Shown here: piece by piece, positions 41,451 to 50,494 of the stretch
Layout: every line of letters begins with the position of its first letter
How positions within the stretch are numbered: the stretch's first letter is position 1
Source: Opitutaceae bacterium
GTDB taxonomy: Bacteria > Verrucomicrobiota > Verrucomicrobiia > Opitutales > Opitutaceae
DNA length: 64,000 bases
Direction of reading: 5' to 3'
NCBI GenBank assembly: GCA_028284235.1
Contig: JANQSC010000022.1
Coordinates: 1-64,000 of the forward strand
Notes under the pieces: model-generated
What the model was told of the DNA's origin: nothing
Databases searched by the model: none
What the model saw: only the letters and a program-made list of their open reading frames with translations
Made by a program: the position numbers and the translations under genes

Positions 41451-44060
41451 ATGACTCATCGCCGAATACTCGCCCTTTCCCTCTTAACATTCCTCCCGCT
41501 TTCCTACGGAAACGGGCAACTTCGACTGGAAGACCTTCTCGAACCGATGCCAGTATTGGACAAGCCGATACCCTCTCCAGCAGAGCAAATGGAGCTGGAG
41601 ATTGGAGAACGCCATTGGTACAATCATGAAATCCTGCAGTACCTCGACACCTTGGCGGAACGGTCCCCTCGCATGCTCGCTCTCGGAGAGCACGCCCGCT
41701 CGTACGGCGGCCGACCCCTGGCGGCGTACGCCGTCTCCACGCCGGAAAACCTGGCCCGAATCGACGAGATCCGAAGCGATCGCGCGCGTATCATCGATCC
41801 GGATGCGGACGTAGATCTGGACGAGCAGCCCGCAGTCTTGCACATGGCCTACGGCGTTCACGGCAACGAGCCCAGCGCGTCGAATGTAGTTCCTCTGCTC
41901 GCCTACTACCTGACCGCCGCCCAGGACCCGTCCCTCCTCGCTCAGCTCGAAAACGTGGTCATCATTCTCAACCCCGTTCTCAACCCCGATGGCGGCGACC
42001 GCTTCGCCCATTGGAGCAACAGCCATCGCGGCTTGGTCCCCAGCAAAGACCCCAACGACCGCGAGCACCGCGAGAACTTCCCGTCCGGCCGCACCAACTA
42101 CTACTGGTTCGATCTCAATCGCGACTGGCTGCCGCACCAGCACCCGGAAAGCCAGGGTCGCCTGCGGCTCTTCCATACATGGAAGCCCAACGTGCAGCTC
42201 GATTTTCACGAGCAGGGCAGCGAAAGCTCCTACTTCTTCATGCCCGGCAAACCCGAACGGACCAACCCGCTCACACCGCCGATCAATCAGGAGCTCACCT
42301 TAGCTATGGCGGAATACCATAGCCGCGTTTTTGACGAGCAAGGGACGCTCTATTTCTCCCAAGAGGGCTACGACGATTTTTTCATGGGCAAAGGATCCAC
42401 CTATCCGGACCTTTTCGGCTGCGTCGGCATCCTATTCGAGCAATCCAGCGCCCGCGGCGCCTGGCAGGAAACGCAAAATGGTCTCCTGACCTTTCCACTC
42501 GCCATTGCCAACCAGTTTAGAACCTCGCTCTCGTCCATCGAAGCCACCGCGGACTTGAGAAGCGAACTTCTCGAGTACCAGCGCGCCTTCTACGTCGACG
42601 CGGCTAAGGAGAACAAATCCCAGACCGGTCACTACCTCGCGACCGCCGAAGGCGACCCGACGCGCTTGCGGGAGTTCGTCCGAGTTTTGCAAGGCCACGA
42701 AATCGAAGTCGAACTTCTCGCCGAGTCCATCGAGATCGATGGACACACGTTCCCGGCGAACACCACCGTCGCCATTCCCGCCGCCCAAACGCAGTCCACC
42801 TACCTGCAATCGCTCTGGAATACGCAAACCGATTTCGAGGAAAACATTTTTTACGACGTCTCCACCTGGACCCTTCCCTACGCGTTCAATCTTCAGCATA
42901 CGCGCGAACCCGCCAAACGCGTATCCAGTATTCCACTGCCTGCCGACTTTCATTCGCCGAACGGCGGAAGCGAATTAGCCGAGAGTCCCATTGGCTACCT
43001 GATCGACTGGCGCGACAGCGCGTCGCCGTCCCTGCTCTACGCCGTCCTCGAATCTGGCGCCAATGCGCGCGTGGCCATGAAGCCATTGACTGCCAAGCTC
43101 GTCGGTGGCGAGGAACGGGAATTCGGCTACGGAACTATCTTAGTCGCGAAAACTTTGGATAAAGCCATCCCCGAAGAAACCCTATCCCTCCTGCGCAAAG
43201 CCGCCTCTAGAGGCGCTCCCGTCTATGCCGTCGCCAGCAGCTTCACGCGCGAGGGCTTGGACCTGGGGAGTCGCGACTTCCGGGTCATCAAGTTGCCAAA
43301 AGTGATCGTCGTCAGCGGTTCAGGAATTTCCCCGAACGACGTCGGAGAAATCTGGCACATGCTGGATCGCCGCGTACAAATGCCGATCACAATGGTCGAT
43401 CATGAACGGCTGGGATCGATCGACCTTGGCAACTACACACATGTATTAATCACCCGCGGACTCAACGCCGTGAACGATGGCGGTGTCGCCAAACTGAAAT
43501 CGTTTGTCCAAAATGGCGGCATCCTTTGGGCTCAAGGCGAAAACGCCATCAAATGGGCGGTCGACAAAGAGCTCGCCAAAGCGGAGTGGCGATTGACCGA
43601 GAAAGAGAAAGCCGAGAAAGCGGCCACGGAAGGAAAGGAAGAAGACGACAAGCGATCGGTGGAACGCCTTCCCTTCGTCCAAGCCCGCGACGAGGCCGCG
43701 TTCCGACTCGTGCGCGGAGCAATTTTCGAGACTTCCCTCGATATCACCCACCCCATCGGCTACGGATTCACTTCCGAGTTTCTACCGGTATTCCGGCGCA
43801 GCAATCGATTCTTCGAGCCGTCCCGTAATCCCTACTCGACACCCGTCCTCTACGAGGAAGAGCCCTTGATTTCTGGATACATCAACGATGAAAATCGAGA
43901 ACTCATCGCCGGTTCGGCGAGCCTGTCGATCGATCAATTGGGTCGGGGAGCCGTCGTGCTCGCTCTGGACAATACCACCTTCCGGGCGTTCTGGTGGGGA
44001 ACGCAACGACTCCTCAGCAACGCCATCTTCTTCGGAGACCTGCTCGAGGAACCGAATTAG
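41451..44060 (+). CDS. M14-family zinc carboxypeptidase, secreted
   Basis: This 869-aa protein is read from the ATG at 41451, which starts a signal peptide (ILALSLLTFLPLSYGNGQ). An ATG 30 bases earlier adds ten residues. The M14 zinc ligands are His137 and Glu140 in HGNEPSA and His253 in LDFHEQG, with the substrate-binding NRD at 223-225. The C-terminal half (about 480-869) is beta-rich and includes a glutamine-amidotransferase-like or carbohydrate-binding-like region, as in other large secreted M14 proteins of PVC bacteria. It probably trims peptides outside the cytoplasm. It is convergent with the Doc/AbrB pair. Confidence 0.9.
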   Translation: MTHRRILALSLLTFLPLSYGNGQLRLEDLLEPMPVLDKPIPSPAEQMELEIGERHWYNHEILQYLDTLAERSPRMLALGEHARSYGGRPLAAYAVSTPENLARIDEIRSDRARIIDPDADVDLDEQPAVLHMAYGVHGNEPSASNVVPLLAYYLTAAQDPSLLAQLENVVIILNPVLNPDGGDRFAHWSNSHRGLVPSKDPNDREHRENFPSGRTNYYWFDLNRDWLPHQHPESQGRLRLFHTWKPNVQLDFHEQGSESSYFFMPGKPERTNPLTPPINQELTLAMAEYHSRVFDEQGTLYFSQEGYDDFFMGKGSTYPDLFGCVGILFEQSSARGAWQETQNGLLTFPLAIANQFRTSLSSIEATADLRSELLEYQRAFYVDAAKENKSQTGHYLATAEGDPTRLREFVRVLQGHEIEVELLAESIEIDGHTFPANTTVAIPAAQTQSTYLQSLWNTQTDFEENIFYDVSTWTLPYAFNLQHTREPAKRVSSIPLPADFHSPNGGSELAESPIGYLIDWRDSASPSLLYAVLESGANARVAMKPLTAKLVGGEEREFGYGTILVAKTLDKAIPEETLSLLRKAASRGAPVYAVASSFTREGLDLGSRDFRVIKLPKVIVVSGSGISPNDVGEIWHMLDRRVQMPITMVDHERLGSIDLGNYTHVLITRGLNAVNDGGVAKLKSFVQNGGILWAQGENAIKWAVDKELAKAEWRLTEKEKAEKAATEGKEEDDKRSVERLPFVQARDEAAFRLVRGAIFETSLDITHPIGYGFTSEFLPVFRRSNRFFEPSRNPYSTPVLYEEEPLISGYINDENRELIAGSASLSIDQLGRGAVVLALDNTTFRAFWWGTQRLLSNAIFFGDLLEEPN

Positions 44061-44087
44061 CGGAATACCAATCTAAAGGCGTCGAGC

Positions 44088-44468
44088 TTAGGTCGTATTT
44101 TGCTCCAACCACTTCGCGAAAGACGCTTCATCCAATTCCCCCGCCGCAACAGCCAGCGTTCGCAGTACCGAGTCAACCTCGCCGCCTTCGAATCGCATGC
44201 CGTTTATTTCAAGAAAAAGTACGGTCGTAGCGAACCCAATCCGTTTGTTTCCATCCACAAACGCGTGGCCTTTGATAAGGCCGTATCCATAGCTAGCAGA
44301 CAAATCGAAAAGGCTCGGCTTCTTGTAGCGATACAAATTCTTGGGTTTCCCCAGAGCCGAATCGAGCATCCCTTCGTCTCGAATGCCGAGTCCACCTCCA
44401 TGACGCGAAAGCAGCATATCGTGATAAGCGAGCACGACATCTCGTCGCACCCAAACGGGTTCTTTCAT
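44088..44468 (-). CDS. doc: Doc/death-on-curing (Fic-fold) toxin
   Basis: This 126-aa protein has the Doc motif HAFVDGNKR (68-76), with the catalytic His and the phosphate-binding GNKR. Doc toxins phosphorylate EF-Tu and stop translation. Upstream, IRDEGMLDSALGKPKN is the usual Doc helix. The start overlaps the antitoxin stop as ATGA, so expression is coupled. The motif is intact, so the toxin is probably active. Confidence 0.93.
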   Translation of the reverse strand: MKEPVWVRRDVVLAYHDMLLSRHGGGLGIRDEGMLDSALGKPKNLYRYKKPSLFDLSASYGYGLIKGHAFVDGNKRIGFATTVLFLEINGMRFEGGEVDSVLRTLAVAAGELDEASFAKWLEQNTT

Positions 44469-44695
44469 TTCGCCAGCTCGTTGAGTGTATTGCGGTAGCG
44501 ATTGGCGATGTCTTCAGCAACCGCCATTTGATCCGCGAACGACTCCTTGTCCGGCGTCACTCTGAAACCCCCATCCGATGTCTCGGACAGAATAAGCGTA
44601 TCCCCCTCTTTCGACTCCAGCTTACTAAGAGCCTCCTTGGGAATAACCACTCCAACAGAGTTCCCAACCTTACGCAACTTGAGTTTCAAAACCAT
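44465..44695 (-). CDS. AbrB/MazE/SpoVT-type antitoxin
   Basis: This 76-aa protein has the swapped-hairpin AbrB fold at the N-terminus: LKLRKVGNSVGVVIPKEAL, then KEGDTLILSE. A C-terminal tail (ADQMAVAEDIANRYRNTLNE) should wrap the Doc toxin. Doc usually pairs with Phd; an AbrB-type partner is a known but less common combination. It is the first gene of the module, with tandem repeats just before the start codon. Confidence 0.9.
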   Translation of the reverse strand: MVLKLKLRKVGNSVGVVIPKEALSKLESKEGDTLILSETSDGGFRVTPDKESFADQMAVAEDIANRYRNTLNELAK

Positions 44696-44700
44696 GAGAC

Positions 44701-44725
44701 GAATGTAATTACGAATGTTATTACA
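44701..44725 (-). promoter_or_regulatory. Tandem 12-base repeats, probable antitoxin operator
   Basis: gaatgtaattac (44701-44712) and gaatgttattac (44713-44724) differ by one base and abut. They also form a tgtaat / attaca dyad (44704-44709 with 44720-44725). They begin 6 bases upstream of the antitoxin ATG, which fits autorepression by the AbrB-Doc complex. Confidence 0.6.
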
Positions 44726-44859
44726 TCAAGCTCAAACTCAATCCGCGCCGTTCGGCTCTTCTGAGCCACTCCTCAAAAAAAGAGGTAGGGTTCGATAAAT
44801 TGCGGGCCAATTCTGGACGGTGCAAAATGCGCCGGAAAAGGAATTTGCCGACCCAAATT

Positions 44860-45660
44860 CTATTTCATCGCTCGCTTAGAAATCTCTATCGCGCGCGTTG
44901 CCGCCTTTTCGAAGATCGCCCTCTCGGCTTCCGTAACGCTCAGCTCGGACCCCCAACCGGGCGTTCGCCAATTGTGAAAATGTGGATACAAGGTGGTCGG
45001 CATTCCAGTGGGCTCGTCGTCGAATAGCGCCGCGTACATCACCAACGCGCTCAAATAAGCTCCGCGGTGATTCGGATGCGAACCGTCATTGGCGTGTAGC
45101 GACAACTCCGGATGCTCGTTGCGGACAATGCCCCAAGCCAGCCCAACCGGACTCACCTCCGCTTTCAACTCCTTCGCCAATCCGATGTACGCCCGATTTA
45201 GATGCTTCTGCATGTCCTCGTATTGAAGCTCGAGTCCGGCGCCTCGCTCGTTGAACAACGCTTCGCTGGAATACGCCATCGTCAGATAGAAGAACATCCG
45301 GGCATTTGTCTTCCTAACCTCGTCAGCGAACTGCTGGGCAAAGCGCCGCATGTTGTCGGGATCGCTCAGCGGCTCGAAACTCTGGTTTTGAAACATCACT
45401 ACATCCCAGTCCTTTTCCGCAATGGCTCGCTGCGCATTGCCCTCTTCCCAGTGTCGCTCGAAGGTCCGTCCGCCGGGAACGATCATCTCGTAGTACAGCC
45501 GCTTGCCCTTGCTGTGCGCCATCTGGGCGACCAGTTCCGGAAGATTGTGGTAGTTCGTATAGCTGTTTCCGATAAAGAGCGTCTTGAGCGGCCTTACGTC
45601 CTGGGCGCAGAGCACGCTCGCAATGGCTAGGAATAGAAGAAGGAATGCTGCGGGTTTCAT
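44860..45660 (-). CDS. Secreted SGNH/GDSL-type hydrolase (DUF4886-like)
   Basis: This 266-aa protein has a signal peptide (residues 1-19, ending VLCAQ). FIGNSYTNYHNLP carries the nucleophile block, VMFQNQSFEPLSDP the Asn block, and DGSHPNHRGAYLSALVMYA the C-terminal Asp-x-x-His pair. The family includes esterases that remove acetyl or other acyl groups from carbohydrates. The substrate is unknown. It lies about 165 bases downstream of the toxin-antitoxin promoter region and appears monocistronic. Confidence 0.85.
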   Translation of the reverse strand: MKPAAFLLLFLAIASVLCAQDVRPLKTLFIGNSYTNYHNLPELVAQMAHSKGKRLYYEMIVPGGRTFERHWEEGNAQRAIAEKDWDVVMFQNQSFEPLSDPDNMRRFAQQFADEVRKTNARMFFYLTMAYSSEALFNERGAGLELQYEDMQKHLNRAYIGLAKELKAEVSPVGLAWGIVRNEHPELSLHANDGSHPNHRGAYLSALVMYAALFDDEPTGMPTTLYPHFHNWRTPGWGSELSVTEAERAIFEKAATRAIEISKRAMK

Positions 45661-45694
45661 GCTTGGATACGGTCTAACTTATTCGAATTCGCGG

Positions 45695-45764
45695 TGTAGG
45701 GGCGTTGCTTGCCCGTTCGAGAGCCTCAGGGCCATGAGCTTCGTCGAATGGCGACGCCCCTACA
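45695..45764. repeat. 70-base MITE/REP-like inverted-repeat element
   Basis: Perfect 11-bp ends, tgtaggggcgt (45695-45705) and acgcccctaca (45754-45764), flank a 48-base centre that is itself an imperfect dyad. There is no coding frame. The GTAGGGGCG-type ends and the size are typical of small non-autonomous repeats scattered in genomes. It lies between the SGNH hydrolase and MetY genes. Confidence 0.6.
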
Positions 45765-45837
45765 ATCAACCGACAAAGATTGGACGAGCTGAACGCGAAC
45801 AACAGCATCTTAGGAGTTCTTTACTTTCATTCAAAAA

Positions 45838-45869
45838 AGCTCCCGCCGGAACAATCAACGACGGGAGCT
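45838..45869 (-). terminator. Intrinsic terminator of metY
   Basis: The stem agctcccg / cgggagct (8 bp, 16-base loop) is followed on the minus strand by a run of T (complement of aaaaa, with the stem's terminal A). It lies 25 bases after the metY stop. Confidence 0.8.
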
Positions 45870-45893
45870 CGAAAATCGCGTTCAACCTGACCG

Positions 45894-47177
45894 CTACGCT
45901 AGCGCTTTTTCCAGAGCCTGATCGATATCGGCAACAATATCGTCGATGTGCTCGATCCCCACCGACAGGCGCACCAGCTCCGGAGTGATTCCTCCGGCCC
46001 GCTGAGCTTCCTCCGACAGCTGGCTATGCGTAGTCGTCGCCGGATGGATCGCCAGACTCTTAGCGTCGCCCACATTAGCGAGATGGCTGAATAATTCGAG
46101 CGAGTCGATGAACTTCGAGCCAGCTGCCGCGCCGCCCTTAATTCCGAAAATCACCATGGAACCGCCTTTGCCGTCCAAATACTTATCCGCCAAAGCGCCA
46201 CTCTTCGTGTCGTTGAGTCCTGGATACCGCACCCATTCGACTCCATCCTTCCCGGAAAGATGCTCCGCCACCGACTTGGCGTTCGAACAGTGACGCTCCA
46301 TCCGCAAAGGCAAGGTCTCGATCCCTTGCAGGAAGATCCACGCGTTGTCCGGGGAGATGCACGCGCCCAAATTGCGCAGCGGCACCGTGCGCATGCGCAG
46401 GATAAACGCCAATGGCGCCAGCGGCTCCGGCAAGTCGTGCCCCCAGCGCAAACCGTGATAAGACGAGTCCGGCTCGTCGTACAATGCGAATTTACCGTTG
46501 GCCCAGTTGAACTTGCCGGAGTCGACGACCACGCCGCCGATCCCCGTTCCATGTCCGCCGAACCATTTTGTCAAGGAATGCACGACGATATCCGCCCCGT
46601 GCTCGATCGGTCGGGTGAGGTACGGAGTCGAGAAGGTGGCGTCGACGATCAGCGGGATCCCGTTGTCGTGGGCGATTTGGGCGATCGCTTCCAGATCGGC
46701 GATATCGCAGCCCGGATTGCTGACGGTCTCGCAAAACAGGGCTTTGGTGTTTTCGTCGATGGCCGTGGCGAAATTCTGAGGGTCGTTCGGATCGACGAAT
46801 TTGGTCGTAATACCCAGATCGGGAAGGATGTCGTTGAATTGTGTATACGTGCCGCCGTAAAGGTTGTTGGCCGATACGATGTTGTCGCCCGCTTTAGCGA
46901 CGTTGATGATCGAGTAGAAAATGCCCGTGGTTCCAGAACCCACCGCCAAGGCAGCTGCCCCGCCTTCGAGCTGAGCGACCCGCTGCTCAAGCACGTCCTG
47001 GGTCGGGTTCATGATCCGCGAGTAGATGTTCCCCAACTCCTTCAGGGCGAAGAGATTCGCAGCGTGCTCCGTGTCGTTAAAGACGTAGGAAGAGGTCCGG
47101 TAGACCGGAATCGCCCGGGCGTTAGTGGCTGGATCCGGAGCTTGTCCGGCGTGGAGGCATTTTGTTTCGAGTTTCAT
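45894..47177 (-). CDS. metY: O-acetylhomoserine sulfhydrylase (aminocarboxypropyltransferase)
   Basis: This 427-aa PLP enzyme of the Cys/Met metabolism family makes homocysteine from O-acetylhomoserine and sulfide. The opening KLETKCLHAGQAPDPATNAR and the PLP Lys204 in HSLTKWFGGHGT are diagnostic, as are the phosphate site SGTTGIFY and RLSVGIEH near the end. The length fits MetY better than the shorter cystathionine enzymes. It stands alone with its own terminator. I looked for a SAM riboswitch in the 109-base leader and found none. Confidence 0.95.
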   Translation of the reverse strand: MKLETKCLHAGQAPDPATNARAIPVYRTSSYVFNDTEHAANLFALKELGNIYSRIMNPTQDVLEQRVAQLEGGAAALAVGSGTTGIFYSIINVAKAGDNIVSANNLYGGTYTQFNDILPDLGITTKFVDPNDPQNFATAIDENTKALFCETVSNPGCDIADLEAIAQIAHDNGIPLIVDATFSTPYLTRPIEHGADIVVHSLTKWFGGHGTGIGGVVVDSGKFNWANGKFALYDEPDSSYHGLRWGHDLPEPLAPLAFILRMRTVPLRNLGACISPDNAWIFLQGIETLPLRMERHCSNAKSVAEHLSGKDGVEWVRYPGLNDTKSGALADKYLDGKGGSMVIFGIKGGAAAGSKFIDSLELFSHLANVGDAKSLAIHPATTTHSQLSEEAQRAGGITPELVRLSVGIEHIDDIVADIDQALEKALA

Positions 47178-47286
47178 ACTGAAGTCTATTTTGGGAACTA
47201 GTTTTCGCCACGCGTTTGCGGCGCAATAAAAAGGACGAGTACTATGGAGTGGTTTTGGGCGACGGACCAGTCAAAATTCCAGAGAG

Positions 47287-48450
47287 TTACGACTGGGCGT
47301 ACTTCGGATTCCGCGTGCCCGCGTACAGTTCGTATTCAAGAAGCCGACACTCGATGGGCCCATTGTAAAACTCGATCTTGCGCTTGGTTTTGAGGCCGAC
47401 GCGTTTTCCCAGAGCGCGATTCCCCGTAAACACGTAGCCCCAATAGCCCGGGCACCGTTGCTTGAACAGGTTCCCGATTTCCTGGTAGACGGGTTCGAGC
47501 CGGCGCTCGTCCCCCAAGCGATCGCCGTACTCCGGATTGAAAATCATGACACCCGGATCTTCCGGAATACGCGTTTCCCGAAAGTCGCAGACATCGAACT
47601 CGATGAGATGGTCAACGCCCGCGAACTCCGCGTTGCGAAGCGCCGCTTCCACCGCCCCGGGATCCTTGTCAGTCGCGACGATGGGGAATTCCAGTGTGTC
47701 GTTTCCGTTCGACTTTAACTCGTTGCGGACCTTCTCGTAGGCAGTCGCGTCGTAGCCCTCCAAATGCATGAACGCAAAGTTGTCACGCAAGAGCCCTGCA
47801 GTCTTTCCGGTCGCCCAAAGCGCCGCTTCGATCGCAAGCGTGCCGCTGCCGCACATGGGATTGACCAGCGGAGAGGCGCGGTCCCAACGCGTCGCTCGCA
47901 AAACGGACGCGGCCAAGTTCTCCCGCATGGGCGCTTTACCGGGACTGACTCGATAGCCGCGATTGCTGATCGGCACTCCCGACGTATCCAAATAAATACA
48001 AACATCCGATTCATGCCAATAGAGGAACAGCATGGCTTTGTCGGAGTTGTTTCCCGTGTCGGGCCTTCGCCCTCGCTTATCGCGTATCCGGTCCACGAGC
48101 GCATCCTTAAGACGGAGTCCCGCGAAGTTCGTATTGCGAATAGTGTCGTTGCGGATCGACGAACCGATCGAGACGTATCCATCCGCGGGTATCCAAGTTT
48201 CCCAAGGAAGCTGAACGGATCGCGCGTATAGCTCGTCTCCGTCGGCGGCGTCGAACTCCGCCACTTGCCACAACACGCGCAAGCCGGTTCGCAGAAGCAA
48301 GTTGAGCCGCATGCAGTCTTCCAAAGTCCCGCGGGTGAACACGCCCGCGGGAGCTTCTCGCTCGATCGGATACCCCAGTTCCTCCAGCTCTTCTCTCAAG
48401 TACCGCGCACAGGCCTTAGGACAGGTAATGAGTATCGTGTTGACCGACAT
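47287..48450 (-). CDS. THUMP-domain class I rRNA methyltransferase (RlmL/RlmK-L N-terminal type)
   Basis: This 387-aa protein is read from the ATG at 48450 (MSVNTILITCPKACARYL). An earlier start at 48501 adds 17 residues without family similarity. The N-terminal THUMP-containing part covers residues about 1-150. Then comes the Rossmann methyltransferase with NPMCGSGTLAIEAAL (SAM site) and the NPPY-like catalytic motif IFNPEYGDR. Members methylate guanine N2 in 23S rRNA (E. coli RlmL at G2445). The Glu in place of the second Pro of NPPY is a variant worth noting. Confidence 0.9.
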   Translation of the reverse strand: MSVNTILITCPKACARYLREELEELGYPIEREAPAGVFTRGTLEDCMRLNLLLRTGLRVLWQVAEFDAADGDELYARSVQLPWETWIPADGYVSIGSSIRNDTIRNTNFAGLRLKDALVDRIRDKRGRRPDTGNNSDKAMLFLYWHESDVCIYLDTSGVPISNRGYRVSPGKAPMRENLAASVLRATRWDRASPLVNPMCGSGTLAIEAALWATGKTAGLLRDNFAFMHLEGYDATAYEKVRNELKSNGNDTLEFPIVATDKDPGAVEAALRNAEFAGVDHLIEFDVCDFRETRIPEDPGVMIFNPEYGDRLGDERRLEPVYQEIGNLFKQRCPGYWGYVFTGNRALGKRVGLKTKRKIEFYNGPIECRLLEYELYAGTRNPKYAQS

Positions 48451-48509
48451 TCGCTCGAACGCGACGATATTATAGTGAACGTATCCAGAATTTCGTTTCA
48501 ACGAAGGCG

Positions 48510-49283
48510 CTAGCGCATCGGAGAATAGTCAGCCGGCTCCATCAGAATGGACTGAACTCCTTTTTTCACCAGCAAGCCTTTCCCGCCAGCGCGCTCTTTC
48601 GAACGAGCCGCCGCCGCTTTCCAGTCGGGATCCGCTCGGAATCCCGCCCAAGCCTTCTCGTGGGCGTCGGCGTTGTCGTAGGCGAGGATGTAGATCAGAG
48701 TGTTACTCGCGCCTTCTTGGTCCGCCATCGGATGCCAATAGGCGACGTTGGTCATACCGTGATTCTCGAAAATCCCGATGGTATCGGTTTTAAACCGATA
48801 GTCGAGCTGCGGGAGCATCCCCTCCGCCGCGGTGTAGGTTCTCAACTCGAATAGACGCGGAGACTTCGATTTGCGAATCTTCAATTTCGGAGAGTAGTCG
48901 GCAAACTCGAGAAAGCGGCTTTCTATCTTGGCCACCAACTTCCCGTCTTTTTTAGACGCTTCGAAAGCGGCTTTCCAAACCGGATCCGAAATGAAGGCTT
49001 TCCAAGAGGCTTTGCGGGCTTCGCGGCTGGGATAGGCGAGAAAATAAATCAGCGCGTTGTCGCCGTTTTCGACCGGCGTGAAATAGCCGATATTCTCCAT
49101 GCCGTGTTTCTCGAACAGGGCCACGGTGTGGTCCCGAAAACGGGTCATCAGATCGTCGAGCTTGCCCGGGTTCGCGTAGTAGGTGCGCATTTCGAATACG
49201 CGATCGTCTGCTCCATGCAGGGAGAACGACGCGAACGCGAGGGCGAGGGTCAGCGGGAAAAAGAATAGTCTTAGAGATTTCAT
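48510..49283 (-). CDS. NIPSNAP family protein, two domains, secreted
   Basis: This 257-aa protein has a signal peptide (FFFPLTLALAFASFSLHG) and two NIPSNAP domains. Each opens with an EMRTYYANPGKLDDL / ELRTYTAAEGMLPQL motif (about residues 31 and 143) and closes with a FADYSP / PADYSP block. The fold is a dimeric alpha/beta barrel. No reaction is known; family members often sit near sugar or isomerase genes in planctomycetes and verrucomicrobia. Confidence 0.9.
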   Translation of the reverse strand: MKSLRLFFFPLTLALAFASFSLHGADDRVFEMRTYYANPGKLDDLMTRFRDHTVALFEKHGMENIGYFTPVENGDNALIYFLAYPSREARKASWKAFISDPVWKAAFEASKKDGKLVAKIESRFLEFADYSPKLKIRKSKSPRLFELRTYTAAEGMLPQLDYRFKTDTIGIFENHGMTNVAYWHPMADQEGASNTLIYILAYDNADAHEKAWAGFRADPDWKAAAARSKERAGGKGLLVKKGVQSILMEPADYSPMR

Positions 49284-49391
49284 AGGGTATTGAGATGGTT
49301 GCTAACGGTAGAGGGCGAGCCCATCGTCTTTGCATGTCGATGGCAAGGAAACGTGTGCGGAGTTCGGAATCAGATTTTCCGCAGCCACAAA

Positions 49392-49416
49392 AAAGCCTGC
49401 CCCGAAGGCAGGCTTT
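49392..49416 (-). terminator. Intrinsic terminator of the b562-like gene
   Basis: The stem aaagcctgcc / ggcaggcttt (10 bp, loop ccgaa) is followed on the minus strand by a T run (complement of aaa, extending the stem's own A residues). It lies 30 bases downstream of the stop. Confidence 0.85.
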
Positions 49417-49445
49417 GAAAAAGGTCTATTCCAAGGGAAATCCGA

Positions 49446-49892
49446 TTAATCGTCTTCCGGCTTGTACTTTTCGTGGCCGTGCTTGCGGGCGTCGTTCAGC
49501 TTGCCGACGATTTCCTGGGCGCCCGCGTTGTCGCCGTCTTTCAGAGCGGCCTCGAGATCTCCGATGAGGCCAACGGTGCGCTTCATGGCTTTCTTGTAGC
49601 CCGCCATAAACTTGTTCTTCTCTTCCCCAGACATTTCCGTCGCGAGAATCGGCGTCAGCTCCACTGACTTCATGGCCGCCTTCTTGACTTTGGCCACGAG
49701 TTCCAAAGTCGACTCGTTCTTGGCGGGATCGCTGATTTGGCGGCGGATCGAGCGCCAGGCCTTGTTCATCGCGCTCATTTGGTCTTCGAGCTCAGTGTGC
49801 TCGTGATCGCCTCCACCGTGACTATCGGCGTAGACAAATGGCAGAACGGAGACGAGAAGCGCGAGGGTTAAGATAAGGGAACGTGTTTTCAT
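49446..49892 (-). CDS. Cytochrome b562-like periplasmic four-helix protein
   Basis: This 148-aa protein has a signal peptide to about residue 22 and an acidic His-rich stretch (HGGGDHEH). A four-helix bundle follows with Met39/Met42 in the first helix (EDQMSAMNKAWR) and a C-terminal His pair in DARKHGHEKY. Cytochrome b562 binds haem through an N-terminal Met and a C-terminal His, which matches. There is no CxxCH, so the haem would be non-covalent. It could carry electrons or store haem. Monocistronic. Confidence 0.8.
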   Translation of the reverse strand: MKTRSLILTLALLVSVLPFVYADSHGGGDHEHTELEDQMSAMNKAWRSIRRQISDPAKNESTLELVAKVKKAAMKSVELTPILATEMSGEEKNKFMAGYKKAMKRTVGLIGDLEAALKDGDNAGAQEIVGKLNDARKHGHEKYKPEDD

Positions 49893-50098
49893 AAAGGTAT
49901 TTTTGATGGAATTACACTGATAACTAGAGAATTGGACCGTAAGTTACACTCGATTGTCAACGCGGATCGTGGGCCAGGGCCCTTCGATGGGGTATCAACG
50001 ACTCAAGAAATCCAATCTCACGGGGAAAGACCCGAAAAATTGTGAAACGATCCAAAAAACACGCTTTCCCGCCCTGTTTCCCAATTGTCACTCAGTCA

Positions 50099-50494
50099 CT
50101 ACCGCGACTGGAGGCGAATCTTGCTCAATCCGTTCAGGCGGCAAGCGTCCATGACTTCGGTCATGGTTTCGACAGTGGTTTCCTCGTCCAACTTTAAAAG
50201 CACGGGAATGTCGTTGGACACCTTGGCCAGCTCCGAGAGCACCGCCTTGAGCTCGTCGATCTGGATCGGCTGATTCTCAAGGTAGATCCGCCCGTCCTTG
50301 TCCGCCCCGATCAATATTCGCTCAGGGTAGTCGTTGCGCCCCGCCGACTCGATTTTGGGCAGAGTGAGATTCAAGGTGGTCATCTCCTTGAACTGCATGC
50401 TGACGAGGAAAAAGAATATCAAGATCGTCAATACATCCATCAGCGGGATGATATTGATGCTGGCCTTGCTCCGCCTTCTCGCCAGCAAGCTCAT
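50099..50494 (-). CDS. exbD: ExbD/TolR-family proton-channel subunit
   Basis: This 131-aa protein has one membrane helix containing the essential Asp20 (NIIPLMDVLTILIFFFLV). The periplasmic domain has LTLPKIES and IYLENQPIQIDELKAVL. With ExbB it uses the proton gradient to drive TonB or TolA. It overlaps exbB by 4 bases (ATGA). No tonB is in the window. It probably serves receptors such as the one at 37.7-41.1 kb. Confidence 0.92.
   Translation of the reverse strand: MSLLARRRSKASINIIPLMDVLTILIFFFLVSMQFKEMTTLNLTLPKIESAGRNDYPERILIGADKDGRIYLENQPIQIDELKAVLSELAKVSNDIPVLLKLDEETTVETMTEVMDACRLNGLSKIRLQSR

Noticed and set aside
47178-47286. Possible SAM riboswitch in the metY leader
   Set aside because: I found none of the conserved SAM-I or SAM-II core elements in these 109 bases.
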